In this document: positions 9,000-17,480 of the stretch, one piece after another
How positions within the stretch are numbered: the stretch's first letter is position 1
Layout of the letters: each line of letters opens with the position of its first letter
Source: PCPOR2b sp965220385
GTDB taxonomy: Bacteria > Poribacteria > WGA-4E > PCPOR2b
Reading direction: 5' to 3'
NCBI GenBank assembly: GCA_965220385.1
Contig: OZ244825.1
Location: 620,001-684,000, forward strand
Length of the DNA: 64,000 nt
Notes under the pieces: model-generated
What the model was told of the DNA's origin: nothing
Database searches by the model: none
What the model saw: the letters and a program-made list of their open reading frames with translations, nothing else
Position numbers and translations under genes: made by a program

Positions 9000-10046
9000 T
9001 TAGCTTGCGTCTAGTTGTATAATACACCTTCCTATCAATCTCCCGTCCCGCATCCTTTCCACCACCAAATTAATGTCGTCGAGCGAAACGGAATCGGTTA
9101 TCAGCTCTTTGAGTTTAAGTTTTCCCGCATTTGCCAGCTTGATGTAGCGCGGAATGTCGTCGTGAGGACGGCTTTCAGTAATCACCTGAAATCCCATCAC
9201 AGTCCGTCCAAAGTGCAGCGGCTCTGGATTCAACGATACGTTGTACCCCGCTTTCGGACCGGAAATCAACATTGTTACACCGTCGGTGCGTGTCAGCTGA
9301 TATGCCATTTCAAGTAGTTCAACATTCCCTGTGCTGTCAATGACCACATCGGTTAAGGTGTCTCCAACGATGTGGGGGATCTCACGAGTTAGATCACATC
9401 CCTTGGCGTTGATGCAGTGGGTGGCGCCGAGTTGACGGGCGAGATGAAGTTTCTGATCGGAGAGATCGACTGCGACAATGGGATAGGCAGAAACCAGCGC
9501 AGCGCCCTGAATCAGATTCAGTCCCACCCCACCGGCACCGAGAATCACCACAGAGTCCCCCGGTTCAATTCCCGCTTTACCGATAGCGCCGAGTCCGGTG
9601 AGGGTCGCACACCCGAACAACGGTGCGAGCCTCATATCGAAATCTGTGGGGATAGGTGTCAACCGATTCTCCGAGACAACGGCGTATTCGTTAAAAGTAG
9701 TAACCCAGCCAGCGTTGAGGTGTTTTCCCTTCCAGCGATAGTTGGGTGTTTCGGATTCGATCCCGTCCCCGATTCCACAGTGTAAGACGACACAATCACC
9801 TTGCGCCACCGTTCTCACACCGGGTCCCACCGCCTCAACCGTTCCCGAGCCTTCATGTCCGAGCAGGTGCGGCAGATACGGGTCTTTTCCCCGTTTTCCG
9901 TCAATCATGGCGACCTGTGAGCCGCAGACACTGGTGTAGTGGACTTTGACGAGGACTTGACCCGGCGACAAGTCGGACGGCAATTGAACCGAGTCTATGA
10001 CCAACGATTCCCCTTGCACGGCAAGAATGGCAGCTTTCATCTCCAT
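9000..10046 (-). CDS. Zinc-type alcohol dehydrogenase (MDR family)
   Basis: 348-residue medium-chain dehydrogenase. It has an N-terminal GroES-like domain with the catalytic zinc ligands Cys (SVCGSQ) and His-Glu (HLLGHEGSG), and a Rossmann domain with VILGAGGVGLNLIQGA. The usual four-cysteine structural zinc lobe appears to be missing. It oxidises an alcohol or polyol with NAD(P); substrate unknown. The ATG at 10046 has an AGGAAA ribosome site about ten bases upstream; a second ATG two codons later is possible. It follows the SgrR-like gene by 51 bp on the same strand, so it may belong to the RiPP-like operon. Confidence 0.87.
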   Translation of the reverse strand: MEMKAAILAVQGESLVIDSVQLPSDLSPGQVLVKVHYTSVCGSQVAMIDGKRGKDPYLPHLLGHEGSGTVEAVGPGVRTVAQGDCVVLHCGIGDGIESETPNYRWKGKHLNAGWVTTFNEYAVVSENRLTPIPTDFDMRLAPLFGCATLTGLGAIGKAGIEPGDSVVILGAGGVGLNLIQGAALVSAYPIVAVDLSDQKLHLARQLGATHCINAKGCDLTREIPHIVGDTLTDVVIDSTGNVELLEMAYQLTRTDGVTMLISGPKAGYNVSLNPEPLHFGRTVMGFQVITESRPHDDIPRYIKLANAGKLKLKELITDSVSLDDINLVVERMRDGRLIGRCIIQLDAS

Positions 10047-10097
10047 ATGATTATGTTTCCTACGCTCTCTACTGTTAAATCCTGGCGGTGTTGGATG

Positions 10098-11705
10098 TCA
10101 CTTTCGTTCAATGACGAGGTGTTTCATATTTTCGATAAGGTCTGCATGACTCGTCAGGTTGGCGTCAAACTGAATTTCCAAGGGTGAAAGGAAATATTGG
10201 AAATAAGGACTGAGAAGAATTATTGCGTAATCCTCCTGTAGAATCGATATAACCCTCTGTCCAATCAGCTCTCGTTGTGCCATGTCGGTCATTTGGTCCA
10301 ATTGCGCGAGTAGCACGTCCACTTGGGGAGTGGCATAACCGAAAACGTTATTTCTCCCTTGGGAGTGAAAGTATTGGGACAATCGGTTGTAATGAGCACC
10401 AAAGTAGATTCGGGTTAAAAGAATATCTGTTTCTTCCTTCATGTTGTGGGGCGTGTCTTCTTCAAGAAAGATGGGCTCAATCGTGGAAGTTCCGATCGAT
10501 TTTCCAACGAGATTTGCCAGACTGGGAACCATTGGCACTTCTTTAGGATAAATAATTTTCAAGTTAAGTGAAGAGTGAGGTGGGGCTTTCATCATATTTT
10601 CGTCAACGAGTTGTCCGCCGTGGAGATAGCGGTTAATCCCTCGATAATCAATCGCTTCCTTCAACCGGCGGCAGTTGCTCTCATCTTGTAGCAATCCGTG
10701 ATGACGGTTGATGAACACCGAATAGTAGGTTTCCTCAAAAAAAGGTGCCTGCTGTAGCGGCAGATTATTTGAAATTTGGTACAGTGGCTGTAACGCATTG
10801 AGAGGTATGAGGTCGATTTTGTCGCTGAGGAGGGCTTTGATTGCATACGCAGCGTTTTTGAAACGTTTAATGGTGATCCAATCAATACTTCCTTTCTGCG
10901 CTTGATAGTAATCCCTATTGCGGACAAGTCGAAAATTGATCGCTTTCGGTCGGAAGTTCTTCAAGCGGTACGCCCCTGAGGTCACGCGATACGGTTGATG
11001 CGAATGGGAGGGGCGGATGGGCAGACTCGCGAGGTGTCGTAAAAATGTCGCTTCTGCTTTTGTTAACTGGATGCGGAATCGGTTTTTGCCGTCAGGTTTT
11101 ATCTCATCAATCAGTTTTGTAAGACGGCTTTCCGAAATCGTCTGGATAACATCCTTTCGCCTAATCGGTTTTCCATCGCTCCACCGGAGGTCAGGTTTCA
11201 AGGTGATTGTCCACGCTGAAAAGTCCTTTGCAGGCTCGACCGTGGTGGCAAGTCGCCATTCGATTTTCCCATCCCGATGTACCCAAAAAAGGGAATCGTA
11301 ACAGAGGCGGTCTAATGCAAACTCAATTACCGGAGGGAGATAGTCCGAAGGTCGATTATCAGAAGGGCTGAACTCTCCAATAGAGAAACCGTCAAGCGAA
11401 GGACTTTCGTTAGGACGCGCCATACGGAGATGCCCGGTGTAAGAGAAGATACCTAGGGATTCTTGGAATTGCCGGTAAATCTCCCCTTGATGCGGATCAC
11501 GTTGGTCAAGTGTCGATAGCAAAAAACTGATCTGATCCACCTCCAAAGATGGAGCTAGATTTTCCTTGAGTACGTTGAGCTCTCCCAAGCACATATTCAG
11601 GTATTGCGGCGTGATTCCAACACCTTGGGCGGTCTGCTTCTTGTTCGCCTCTGGGTGCTGTTTCTGATAGTTGATGAGGCTGATAAGGGTATCAACTTTG
11701 GACAT
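10098..11705 (-). CDS. SgrR-like protein: N-terminal HTH plus oligopeptide-binding (SBP_bac_5) domain
   Basis: 535 residues without a signal peptide. The first 60 residues form a helix-turn-helix-like region (NKKQTAQGVGITPQYLNMCLGEL). Residues from about 120 on match the periplasmic solute-binding family 5 fold (LPPVIEFALDRL...LRWSDGKPIRRKDV...SGAYRLKNF...REAIDYRGINR-like). In the SgrR family this domain is cytoplasmic and senses a small ligand to control transcription; here the ligand could be a peptide. It lies 60 bp downstream of the radical SAM gene on the same strand, so a role in sensing or handling the modified peptide is a reasonable inference. Confidence 0.75.
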   Translation of the reverse strand: MSKVDTLISLINYQKQHPEANKKQTAQGVGITPQYLNMCLGELNVLKENLAPSLEVDQISFLLSTLDQRDPHQGEIYRQFQESLGIFSYTGHLRMARPNESPSLDGFSIGEFSPSDNRPSDYLPPVIEFALDRLCYDSLFWVHRDGKIEWRLATTVEPAKDFSAWTITLKPDLRWSDGKPIRRKDVIQTISESRLTKLIDEIKPDGKNRFRIQLTKAEATFLRHLASLPIRPSHSHQPYRVTSGAYRLKNFRPKAINFRLVRNRDYYQAQKGSIDWITIKRFKNAAYAIKALLSDKIDLIPLNALQPLYQISNNLPLQQAPFFEETYYSVFINRHHGLLQDESNCRRLKEAIDYRGINRYLHGGQLVDENMMKAPPHSSLNLKIIYPKEVPMVPSLANLVGKSIGTSTIEPIFLEEDTPHNMKEETDILLTRIYFGAHYNRLSQYFHSQGRNNVFGYATPQVDVLLAQLDQMTDMAQRELIGQRVISILQEDYAIILLSPYFQYFLSPLEIQFDANLTSHADLIENMKHLVIERK

Positions 11706-11765
11706 TTTTGTATGGAAATTTCCCTTCCCTTTAAGTGTTTATGCCTTTAAGGGAAGGGGGCCTGT

Positions 11766-13115
11766 TTAACCCTTCCCTACCATAGTCGCTTTGTGGTATG
11801 CCTTAATCAGTTCCGGCACAATCAGATCATACTCCTCCTCTTTCGGGTTTGCTTGGGTAATTTCACCTGTTTGATGGAGGGTATCGGCGCGGCAATCGGC
11901 ACATATCGGGAGATACCGACAGGAGAGACACCGATCCGAACGTTGATAACTCTCCTTGAGGACGGTATCAATCCCGCCAAATCCGGTGGAGATATGCCCC
12001 GCCTCGTATTTTGCGTCCCGACCGATAAAAGTGGTACAGGTGTACAGTTTGCCGGAAGGCTCTAAGGTGAAATGCCGACCATCATGCCGCTGCATCGCAC
12101 ACCACGTATGTTGTGGAAGAAGATCATCAACAAGTCCTTTTTCCGCGGCGTAAATTGAAAGTTTCGCAATCTCGACAAGAATTTCTCTCTCTGTTGCCGT
12201 TTCTTGAGTTTCATCAACGTACAACTGAGAGGCGGCGATGGTCTCGTTGTCGTTGGTCTTCATCACCGGCGAAAACTTTACGCGAACCCTTTTTTCTGGA
12301 TAGCCACTATCCGCCAAGGTGTCAATCAGCTCGTATGCGGCATCGACCCGCGATTCATTGAGGACACAGAGGACATCGGTACGGATTAGCCCCGCATATT
12401 CAGCGAGGTTTTTCATAATCGTCGCATAGGTGCCTTTGCCGCTCTGGAATGGGCGGGAGGCATCATGCGTACCCTGATTCCCGTCGATTGTGATCTGTAC
12501 TTGGTTGAATCCGAGGGGGCGCAGTGTCTTGACAACCTCCCGTGTCAACAGTACGCCGCTGGTCACCATCCCGAAATAGAAACGGATCCCCTGCTCCCCG
12601 CAGAACCGCTTGAGTTCCTCCGCAGTTGAGATGATCGCCTTCAGGTTGGAGAGCGGCTCGCTCCCGTAGTAGCTGATATAGAGACGTTCCGCCTCCATCT
12701 TCTCACACTGTTCCTTGATAAATGCAAGGCATTCGTCCGAAAGATCTCCCTCCAAATGTTCCCCATCGTGCGTCCCCTGTTGATAGCAGTATCCGCACGC
12801 TAACGGGCACCGCTGCAGGTTTGTCAATAACGTAACGCTGACCTCTCCACCTTTCTGGCCAGGAGATCGGTTGAGGTATTCGATAAACTGCTCTCCCTCT
12901 TTAAGCTCTTTTGGAACGAGAAAGCCTTGACCCCGAAGGGGTTCGAGAAATGCATGTGACCGCTCGTCGATTGGAATCTCTGCCGATAGGTTTTGTAGCA
13001 CATCCCATTCCGCTTTGTCAACTTGAATCAACGCACGGGATAGCGTGTTATACAGCAGATGCTGGTCTGTTGTGGGGTAATCGTTCACAACGACGGTAAA
13101 CTGAGATAGCTTCAT
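11766..13115 (-). CDS. Radical SAM/SPASM peptide maturase
   Basis: 449 residues. The radical SAM cluster motif CPLACGYC (Cys103, Cys107, Cys110) is followed by the ISYYGSEPL glycine-rich SAM-binding region. The C-terminal SPASM domain has a cysteine set (WCAM, YTCTTF, DRCLSCRYLPICADC) that binds auxiliary iron-sulfur clusters. The N-terminal 90 residues may form a PqqD-like peptide-recognition domain (FTVVVNDYPTTDQHLLYNTLSRALIQV; family assignment inferred). Such enzymes install C-C or thioether crosslinks or epimers in ribosomal peptides. The 57-aa peptide upstream at 14654-14827 is the likely substrate. The ATG at 13115 follows a plausible GGAGG site. Confidence 0.9.
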   Translation of the reverse strand: MKLSQFTVVVNDYPTTDQHLLYNTLSRALIQVDKAEWDVLQNLSAEIPIDERSHAFLEPLRGQGFLVPKELKEGEQFIEYLNRSPGQKGGEVSVTLLTNLQRCPLACGYCYQQGTHDGEHLEGDLSDECLAFIKEQCEKMEAERLYISYYGSEPLSNLKAIISTAEELKRFCGEQGIRFYFGMVTSGVLLTREVVKTLRPLGFNQVQITIDGNQGTHDASRPFQSGKGTYATIMKNLAEYAGLIRTDVLCVLNESRVDAAYELIDTLADSGYPEKRVRVKFSPVMKTNDNETIAASQLYVDETQETATEREILVEIAKLSIYAAEKGLVDDLLPQHTWCAMQRHDGRHFTLEPSGKLYTCTTFIGRDAKYEAGHISTGFGGIDTVLKESYQRSDRCLSCRYLPICADCRADTLHQTGEITQANPKEEEYDLIVPELIKAYHKATMVGKG

Positions 13116-13416
13116 AGAACCTCCAATTGATGTGCCTGTTAGGCGTTAGCAAGCCAAGAGAAACCGAGTTTTTGCCAAAAACTCGGTTTCTGATTTGTTA
13201 GTTTGTTGATTGGTAGGGAACAACGATCGTTCCCCTACAGCTCTATACATATCGCCCTGCGGGGAAAAGCAAGCAGGGAGGAAAATGAGAAGGTGAGAAA
13301 AGGACAATCGTATAAGTTCTGGTTTTCTCACTTTCTCACTATCACACTTTCCCATTTTCAGTCGAGGTTGTTGAGTTTCACGGTTTTGTTCAACCCAACC
13401 TACACGAAATCGCTCC
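13116..13416. other. Intergenic stretch with palindromic repeats
   Basis: No credible gene. It contains the GAAACCGAG hairpin at 13160-13190 and a REP palindrome (GTAGGGAACAAC/GATCGTTCCCCTAC) at 13213-13238. A T/C-rich imperfect inverted repeat (GAGAAGGTGAGAAAAGG and CTCACTTTCTCACT) lies around 13289-13352. It separates the radical SAM gene from the glycosyltransferase and may carry a terminator or internal promoter. Confidence 0.6.
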
Positions 13417-14550
13417 TTACTGTTTGCCGATTGCGGCTTGGAACGTCTGTCGAATTAAAGTTGAGCAGAACCTCCCAAATCGCTGTCGGAGATCAACCGC
13501 TTTCGAAGACGATGGAGAAATACCTTGTGCCGAGAGTCGTTTGCGTTCTGCGTCGAAACGGACGAGCGTCTCCCCTTGCTCTCGGTAGGGTGATGCGACG
13601 CATTCATACTGGGAGAAATTCCCCACTTCATGGACCGCTAGCACTCCTTCCCAAAGTCGCAGCAGCGGATCATGTGGAGCGAGTTGAAATCCCTTTTCCA
13701 ACTCCGCTTTGGCAAGAACGGTGCTCCTTGCGTGTTCGCTATCCTTCTGTAGGTAGACAGCGGCGCGCAACGCATAGGCGTGCGGTTTGGACCGAAGATT
13801 AGGAATCAGTTCGTCCAAAGAGATCGCTTCTATCTGTTCATGGATAAAATGAAGGATATCCCGTTCTATCTGCGCCTGGTTATTCTGAGGGCTTGTAGAA
13901 TTTCCTAGATGCCGTCGATACTCTGCCAACGGGAGATTGATGGTCTCAACCTTAAATTCCTTCGCAACCCGAATCCACATCTCGTAATCTTGCGCTTTGA
14001 TATCTCGGTATACACCCACCCTTTGGTGAACGAGGGAACGCACCATCACCCCTGCACAGGCGGAGATGCACTGCATCAACATATTCAACAACCGGGCAGA
14101 TTCCGAGCATGGACGGGGTGAAAAGGTACGAATCCGTTTCCCCACCGTATCAATGTGATAGTAACCCGTTGCGACGAGACCGACCGCTGGCTGTGCCTGA
14201 AACACTTCTACGGAGCGAGAGATCTTCTCCGGTAAGAGCCTGTCATCGTCATCAAGGCGTTGGATATATTCCCCGCGTGCTAACATCAATCCTCGGTTTA
14301 CAGCAGAGACAAGTCCGGCGTTTTTCTGATACAGGTAGGCGACTTTGGACATCCGAGAGGAAGATAAATCTGGTGAAAAATACGACTTGAGTGCCGATCT
14401 TGTGAGTGCACCGCCATCAGCAGAACCGTCATCGATAACGAGGATTTCAATAGAAGGGTAGGTCTGGGCGAAAACACTGTCGACCGCCTCTCGCAGATAG
14501 TCTGGGCGGTTGTAGGTTGGAATAATCACAGACACCAATCCCGGAATCAT
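13417..14550 (-). CDS. Family 2 glycosyltransferase with C-terminal helical extension
   Basis: 377 residues from the ATG at 14550, which has an AAGGAGA ribosome site seven bases upstream; the longer open frame has no such site. The GT-A domain starts VSVIIPTYNRPDYLREAVDSV with IDDGSADGG and the metal-binding acidic cluster RLDDDDRLL. The last 120 residues look like TPR-type helices (AYALRAAVYLQKDSEHAR...LEKGFQLAPHDPLLRLWEG). It transfers a sugar from a nucleotide donor. The gene lies 103 bp downstream of the small peptide gene, so the peptide or a lipid may be the acceptor. That link is inference. Confidence 0.87.
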   Translation of the reverse strand: MIPGLVSVIIPTYNRPDYLREAVDSVFAQTYPSIEILVIDDGSADGGALTRSALKSYFSPDLSSSRMSKVAYLYQKNAGLVSAVNRGLMLARGEYIQRLDDDDRLLPEKISRSVEVFQAQPAVGLVATGYYHIDTVGKRIRTFSPRPCSESARLLNMLMQCISACAGVMVRSLVHQRVGVYRDIKAQDYEMWIRVAKEFKVETINLPLAEYRRHLGNSTSPQNNQAQIERDILHFIHEQIEAISLDELIPNLRSKPHAYALRAAVYLQKDSEHARSTVLAKAELEKGFQLAPHDPLLRLWEGVLAVHEVGNFSQYECVASPYREQGETLVRFDAERKRLSAQGISPSSSKAVDLRQRFGRFCSTLIRQTFQAAIGKQ

Positions 14551-14653
14551 TGCTTTTCTCCTTGTAAGGTGTGAGGTGGGAGTGGGGAGAGTGAAACATG
14601 TAAGCGCGGTTCCTCCCCTTCCCCAATACTCCCACCCCACTGGGTTTGTTTCC

Positions 14654-14827
14654 TTACATATCAGTATCTTCGTCCCAATCAATGTCTATACCTGTAAAAT
14701 AGCTCCCATATGAACAGCAGAGAAGGGATATCCACTCAAATTGGTCTTCGGTCTCTGTCCCTGCTTCATCTGTCAAGGAGTTCATCGGCAACTCGGTATC
14801 TACCGGTTTGACAATCTGAACAGCCAT
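14654..14827 (-). CDS. RiPP precursor-like peptide, 57 aa
   Basis: Short reading frame preceded by a near-perfect AAGGAGG ribosome site five bases before the ATG. Conceptual product: an acidic leader-like half (MAVQIVKPVDTELPMNSLTD...) and a C-terminal core-like segment with two adjacent cysteines and aromatic/glycine residues (SLLCCSYGSYFTG) ending in IDIDWDEDTDM. It is first in a minus-strand run with a GT2 glycosyltransferase, a SPASM radical SAM enzyme and a peptide-binding-type protein. Size, ribosome site and context make it the likely substrate of the maturase. No known RiPP family was recognised. The acidic tail could be a follower peptide or part of the core. Confidence 0.75.
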   Translation of the reverse strand: MAVQIVKPVDTELPMNSLTDEAGTETEDQFEWISLLCCSYGSYFTGIDIDWDEDTDM

Positions 14828-14876
14828 ATTAACCTCCTTCGGCGATGGACGCCGGTTCAGTGTTAATCATAAGTTT

Positions 14877-14921
14877 ATCGGTTAAACCGATCCATTTGTA
14901 AACAATGTTTTTAATGTTTAC
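14877..14921. promoter_or_regulatory. Two palindromic operator-like sites upstream of the peptide gene
   Basis: ATCGGTTAAACCGAT (14877-14891) is a perfect palindrome with a one-base centre. GTAAACA (14898-14904) and TGTTTAC (14915-14921) form an inverted repeat with a 10-base AT-rich spacer. Both lie 50-95 bp upstream of the peptide ATG, where operators for that operon or for the divergent RHH gene would be expected. The protein that binds is not known. Confidence 0.5.
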
Positions 14922-14969
14922 ACCCCAAAGAATACCCAATCATTTTTTGCTATGCAAATCTATTTTCGT

Positions 14970-14996
14970 CAAGTTGAAACTATTTGTTTCAACTTG
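14970..14996. promoter_or_regulatory. Perfect 11-bp inverted repeat (operator or 5'-leader hairpin)
   Basis: CAAGTTGAAAC, five-base spacer TATTT, then GTTTCAACTTG. It lies about 120 bp upstream of the RHH gene start, so it could be an operator or an RNA hairpin in its leader. It is not one of the dispersed repeats noted elsewhere in the window. Confidence 0.5.
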
Positions 14997-15116
14997 CAAA
15001 AAATAAATTTGCGCTCTGTTCGTGGCGTCTTGTATTCTTTAACATTGTTGCGTGGAAATCGGTTCAATCCGCCGATTTCAAACTTATCAACCCTTATACC
15101 CTATAAGAAATCTGAA

Positions 15117-15389
15117 ATGAAGTCCCCCGTCCGCTCAAGAAAAAAAGCTCATTCCAACAATGGAAAAGGGAATCGGTCTGCTGAAAAGCGGCGAGTTAGA
15201 TCTTCACGCATAAAAGGTGAGGTGACGCGGCACACCTATTATGCCCGTCTCGACCTGCTTGAGAAGGTCCAAGGATACGCCTACTGGGAGCGATACGGTA
15301 TCTCGGAGCTGATAAACCAGATATTGGAGGAATTCTTTGAGGATAAGGAGGTCAAGCCCAAGCCGTGTGGGAAGCGATCGCGCTACTGA
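15117..15389 (+). CDS. Ribbon-helix-helix-type small DNA-binding protein (predicted)
   Basis: 90 residues from the ATG at 15117. A basic N-terminus (KSPVRSRKKAHSNNGKGNR) is followed by a segment like ribbon-helix-helix proteins: a strand (TRHTYYARLD), helix one (LLEKVQGYAYWERYG) and helix two (ISELINQILEEFFED). The RHH family includes CopG/Arc-type repressors. The start is uncertain because no good ribosome site is seen; the open frame reaches back to 14952. It is divergent from the RiPP-like operon, and palindromes between them may be its operators. Confidence 0.55.
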   Translation: MKSPVRSRKKAHSNNGKGNRSAEKRRVRSSRIKGEVTRHTYYARLDLLEKVQGYAYWERYGISELINQILEEFFEDKEVKPKPCGKRSRY

Positions 15390-15781
15390 AGGTAGGGATG
15401 AGGTTGACTTGTCAAACACTCGTCTGTATCAGGATTTTCAAGATGAACGGATTAACTGGAAAGGAGGGTTTTTATGGGAACTTGTCCTCGCGGAAGAAGA
15501 AGAGCAATCAGATCCAAATGGCCCCATCGTTTTTTATTCTGAAAGAAAGAGAAGAAATACTGTCGTGTCTGGGCACGGACGTCGGGTTGATTCGACTTAT
15601 CAGTAAACACTAACAAGAGTTGCGCCTCCTTCAGTACCGCTGCTGCTTCAAGTTCTATGTGGTCAAGAAATAGACATGGGTACTAAAGTACTCACACCAG
15701 TGTTTAATTTCCTACAACCAAATCAATGGGTTGTCTCCGGGCACCCCGTATCAATATTCCGTACCATAGAGGAGATTTCAG
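15390..15781. other. Gap with no confident gene
   Basis: Two overlapping open frames cover this stretch but neither has a ribosome site or recognisable domain. A strong ribosome site (AAAGGAGGG, about 15460-15468) precedes an ATG at 15474 that opens only 22 codons (basic, MGTCPRGRRRAIRSKWP...). The frame continues for another 15 codons after a TGA. It may be a leader peptide or a decayed gene. Confidence 0.4.
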
Positions 15782-16084
15782 ATGATAACTATTGATGGCT
15801 ACAATTTTGAAGGCCCATATTCAACGACTGCGAGCATAAGAGATAGTGCTGGCGTCTACGTGATTCTCGATTATCGTTCAGACGGAAAATCGCATCTGCT
15901 GGATGTAGGTGAATCTGCCAGAATGAAAACACGGCTTGATAACCATGAACGCCGTCCATGTTGGCAACGAAACAGCCAAGGCGTTATTAATTATGCTGTT
16001 CGATATATTCAGGCGCAGTCAGAACGGCTCCGCTTGGAATCAGCAATTCGCAAAAGATACGAGCCGCCTTGCGGTGAGAGGTAG
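15782..16084 (+). CDS. Small GIY-YIG-like protein
   Basis: 100 residues. The region SAGVYVILDYRSDGKSHLLDVGESARMKTRLDNHER matches the GIY-YIG layout: GVYVI for GIY, LLDVGES for YIG, an arginine in the following helix (TRLDNHER), and a late glutamate (RLRLESAIRKRY). These folds are nucleases (UvrC, homing endonucleases) or, when small and stand-alone, often of unknown role. The YIG tyrosine is replaced (DVG), so activity is uncertain. A good ribosome site (GAGGAGAT) precedes the ATG. The surroundings are MITE-rich. Confidence 0.65.
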   Translation: MITIDGYNFEGPYSTTASIRDSAGVYVILDYRSDGKSHLLDVGESARMKTRLDNHERRPCWQRNSQGVINYAVRYIQAQSERLRLESAIRKRYEPPCGER

Positions 16085-16410
16085 ACGTTTGCGGACCTTG
16101 GCAATTATTAAGACCGCTTTGGCATTGGCTATAAGCTCGATTTTAGCAATCTTGGACTGGGAACTTATTCTCGGTTGGGAGTGATTCGGTTCAACGAGCG
16201 TTTATATCTGTTCCGTCACTTGAGTCCGCTTTTTTTCAACCAGTCCACGTTCCATATTCAACTGACCAATTCGCTTTTACAAGTTGGACTCTCTGCCATT
16301 TTGACCGCGTTGGTGTCTGCTCAGATGGGTAGTGAAAATGTCACGCCCCATCTGAGCGATTATTTCTTCCACTGGCTCATTTGGCTAGGGTGCAGCTGGT
16401 GATCGCTTGC
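16085..16410. other. Intergenic stretch, no supported gene
   Basis: Short overlapping frames here show some hydrophobic stretches (for example around 16105-16180), but there is no ribosome site, conserved motif or consistent frame. It could be the decayed end of a former gene next to the MITE that begins at 16413. Confidence 0.4.
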
Positions 16411-16412
16411 TA

Positions 16413-16583
16413 GGGCGTGTTGACATTTTGCTTTTGCTATTGCGAGAAATGGTCAAATGACTGGAAAAGCTGCCAGAAACCGAGTTTTTTCTTCAAAACT
16501 CGGTTTCTTTTCTGGGGATTCTACCTCGGTGAACCGATTTATGTTCCTCTATTATCTGGTTATGATGAAATGTCAACAGAACC
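16413..16583. mobile_element. MITE copy A with TA target duplications
   Basis: 171-bp non-coding element flanked by TA dinucleotides (16411-16412 and 16584-16585). Its ends are imperfect inverted repeats: GGGCGTGTTGACAT on the left, ATGTCAACAGAACC on the right. The centre holds the GAAACCGAG hairpin (16476-16507). A second, 126-bp copy lies at 17712-17837 with the same ends and the same centre. TA duplications suggest mobilisation by an IS630/Tc1-type transposase. Confidence 0.85.
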
Positions 16584-16669
16584 TAATGCATTGTCAGAAC
16601 AATGTAGCCCAAACTGTATAAGGTTTCAGAACATAAATCGGTAATTCTCCATGTTTCCAAGGCCCGGTA

Positions 16670-16733
16670 GGTGCGGTTTGTAACCGCACCGGCCATCGCA
16701 ATGAAGGTGCTTATCATAATTTATTTGACAGAG
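16670..16733. repeat. GGTGCGGTT/AACCGCACC hairpin and MITE-end fragment
   Basis: 16670-16690 is a palindrome (GGTGCGGTT..AACCGCACC) also present at 8910-8930 and 62207-62227. At 16714-16733 the 20-base string TCATAATTTATTTGACAGAG is identical to the right end of the MITE at 43757-43898, so this is probably the relic of a related element. Confidence 0.7.
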
Positions 16734-16774
16734 CCCTATCAACTTAGGTTAATTTACCTAAAAAGGAGATTCTT

Positions 16775-17281
16775 GTGCGGAGACCTACAGGAAAAGTGCT
16801 TCTGTTTGGCGGCATCGGAGCTATGATAGTTGCTGTAATGCTCCTATTTGATGGAGGTGGGGTATTCTCCCATAGTGGTCGCACCGACAGCAGCGGCGGA
16901 CACTACAACCGCAAAACAGGGGGATACCACTATCACGGAACCCCTAAATCCTCTACATCAACCTACTCTAGAACAACCCCAAGCAGTGGAACGCAGAGTA
17001 GCACAATACAGAGTGGCGGGGTACAGAGTCGTGAAATTGCAGAACTAGCAAGCGAGATGAAGAGATTGCGTGCTTCAGTAGAGGCGCTAGATGCCTCAGT
17101 GCAAAAGCTGGCCTCAAGGGCTGGAAGTGCCTCCGCAGACACTGCTTCCACGGTTTACATCACCCGAACCGGAAAGAAATACCATCGCGGCAGTTGCAGC
17201 TATTTGAGGTATAGCAAGATTCCCATCTCATTGACAGATGCTAAGCGAGGGTATTCTCCTTGCGCGGTCTGTGATCCATGA
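16775..17281 (+). CDS. YHYH-motif membrane-anchored protein with C-terminal metal-binding-like domain
   Basis: 168 residues, GTG start with AAGGAG site ten bases upstream. An N-terminal transmembrane/signal segment (VLLFGGIGAMIVAVMLLFD) is followed by the YHYH-type motif SHSGRTDSSGGHYNRKTGGYHYHG. Then come a Ser/Thr-rich linker, a short coiled coil (ELASEMKRLRASVEALDASVQKLA) and a C-terminal domain GKKYHRGSCSYLRYSKIPISLTDAKRGYSPCAVCDP. The His and three Cys (HxGSC...CxxC) resemble the Ada-type zinc-binding fold. This C-terminal layout occurs on secreted or membrane nucleases and hypothetical proteins. Function unknown, envelope location likely. Confidence 0.7.
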   Translation: MRRPTGKVLLFGGIGAMIVAVMLLFDGGGVFSHSGRTDSSGGHYNRKTGGYHYHGTPKSSTSTYSRTTPSSGTQSSTIQSGGVQSREIAELASEMKRLRASVEALDASVQKLASRAGSASADTASTVYITRTGKKYHRGSCSYLRYSKIPISLTDAKRGYSPCAVCDP

Positions 17282-17396
17282 GAGAAGAGTGGAGAGTTAA
17301 AAATATTTAGGAAACTCTTTTGTTGTTTCTGTGACTCAGATTAACCTAATAACGATGTATCGGAAAGCACACTTTCATTGCAAGCGAAAAAGATCC

Positions 17397-17424
17397 TTGA
17401 GGCAGTGGCAGTCAACTGCCTCAA
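17397..17424. terminator. Hairpin TTGAGGCAGT/ACTGCCTCAA
   Basis: Perfect 10-bp inverted repeat with an eight-base loop, 116 bp after the YHYH gene and 57 bp before the next start. No T-tract follows, so it is only a candidate terminator or regulatory hairpin. Confidence 0.4.
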
Positions 17425-17480
17425 CTAGACCTTGCTTGTAAGGCTTGCCAGATAACTTATACTCACGTAGGAGGACACAT

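Noticed and set aside
14551..14682. N-terminal extension of the glycosyltransferase frame
   Set aside because: It overlaps the end of the 57-aa peptide gene and has no ribosome site; the ATG at 14550 has one.
15474..15542. 22-codon frame with a strong ribosome site, followed in frame by 15 more codons after a TGA
   Set aside because: Considered as selenocysteine or recoded TGA; no SECIS-like hairpin or homology is visible, so recoding is not claimed.
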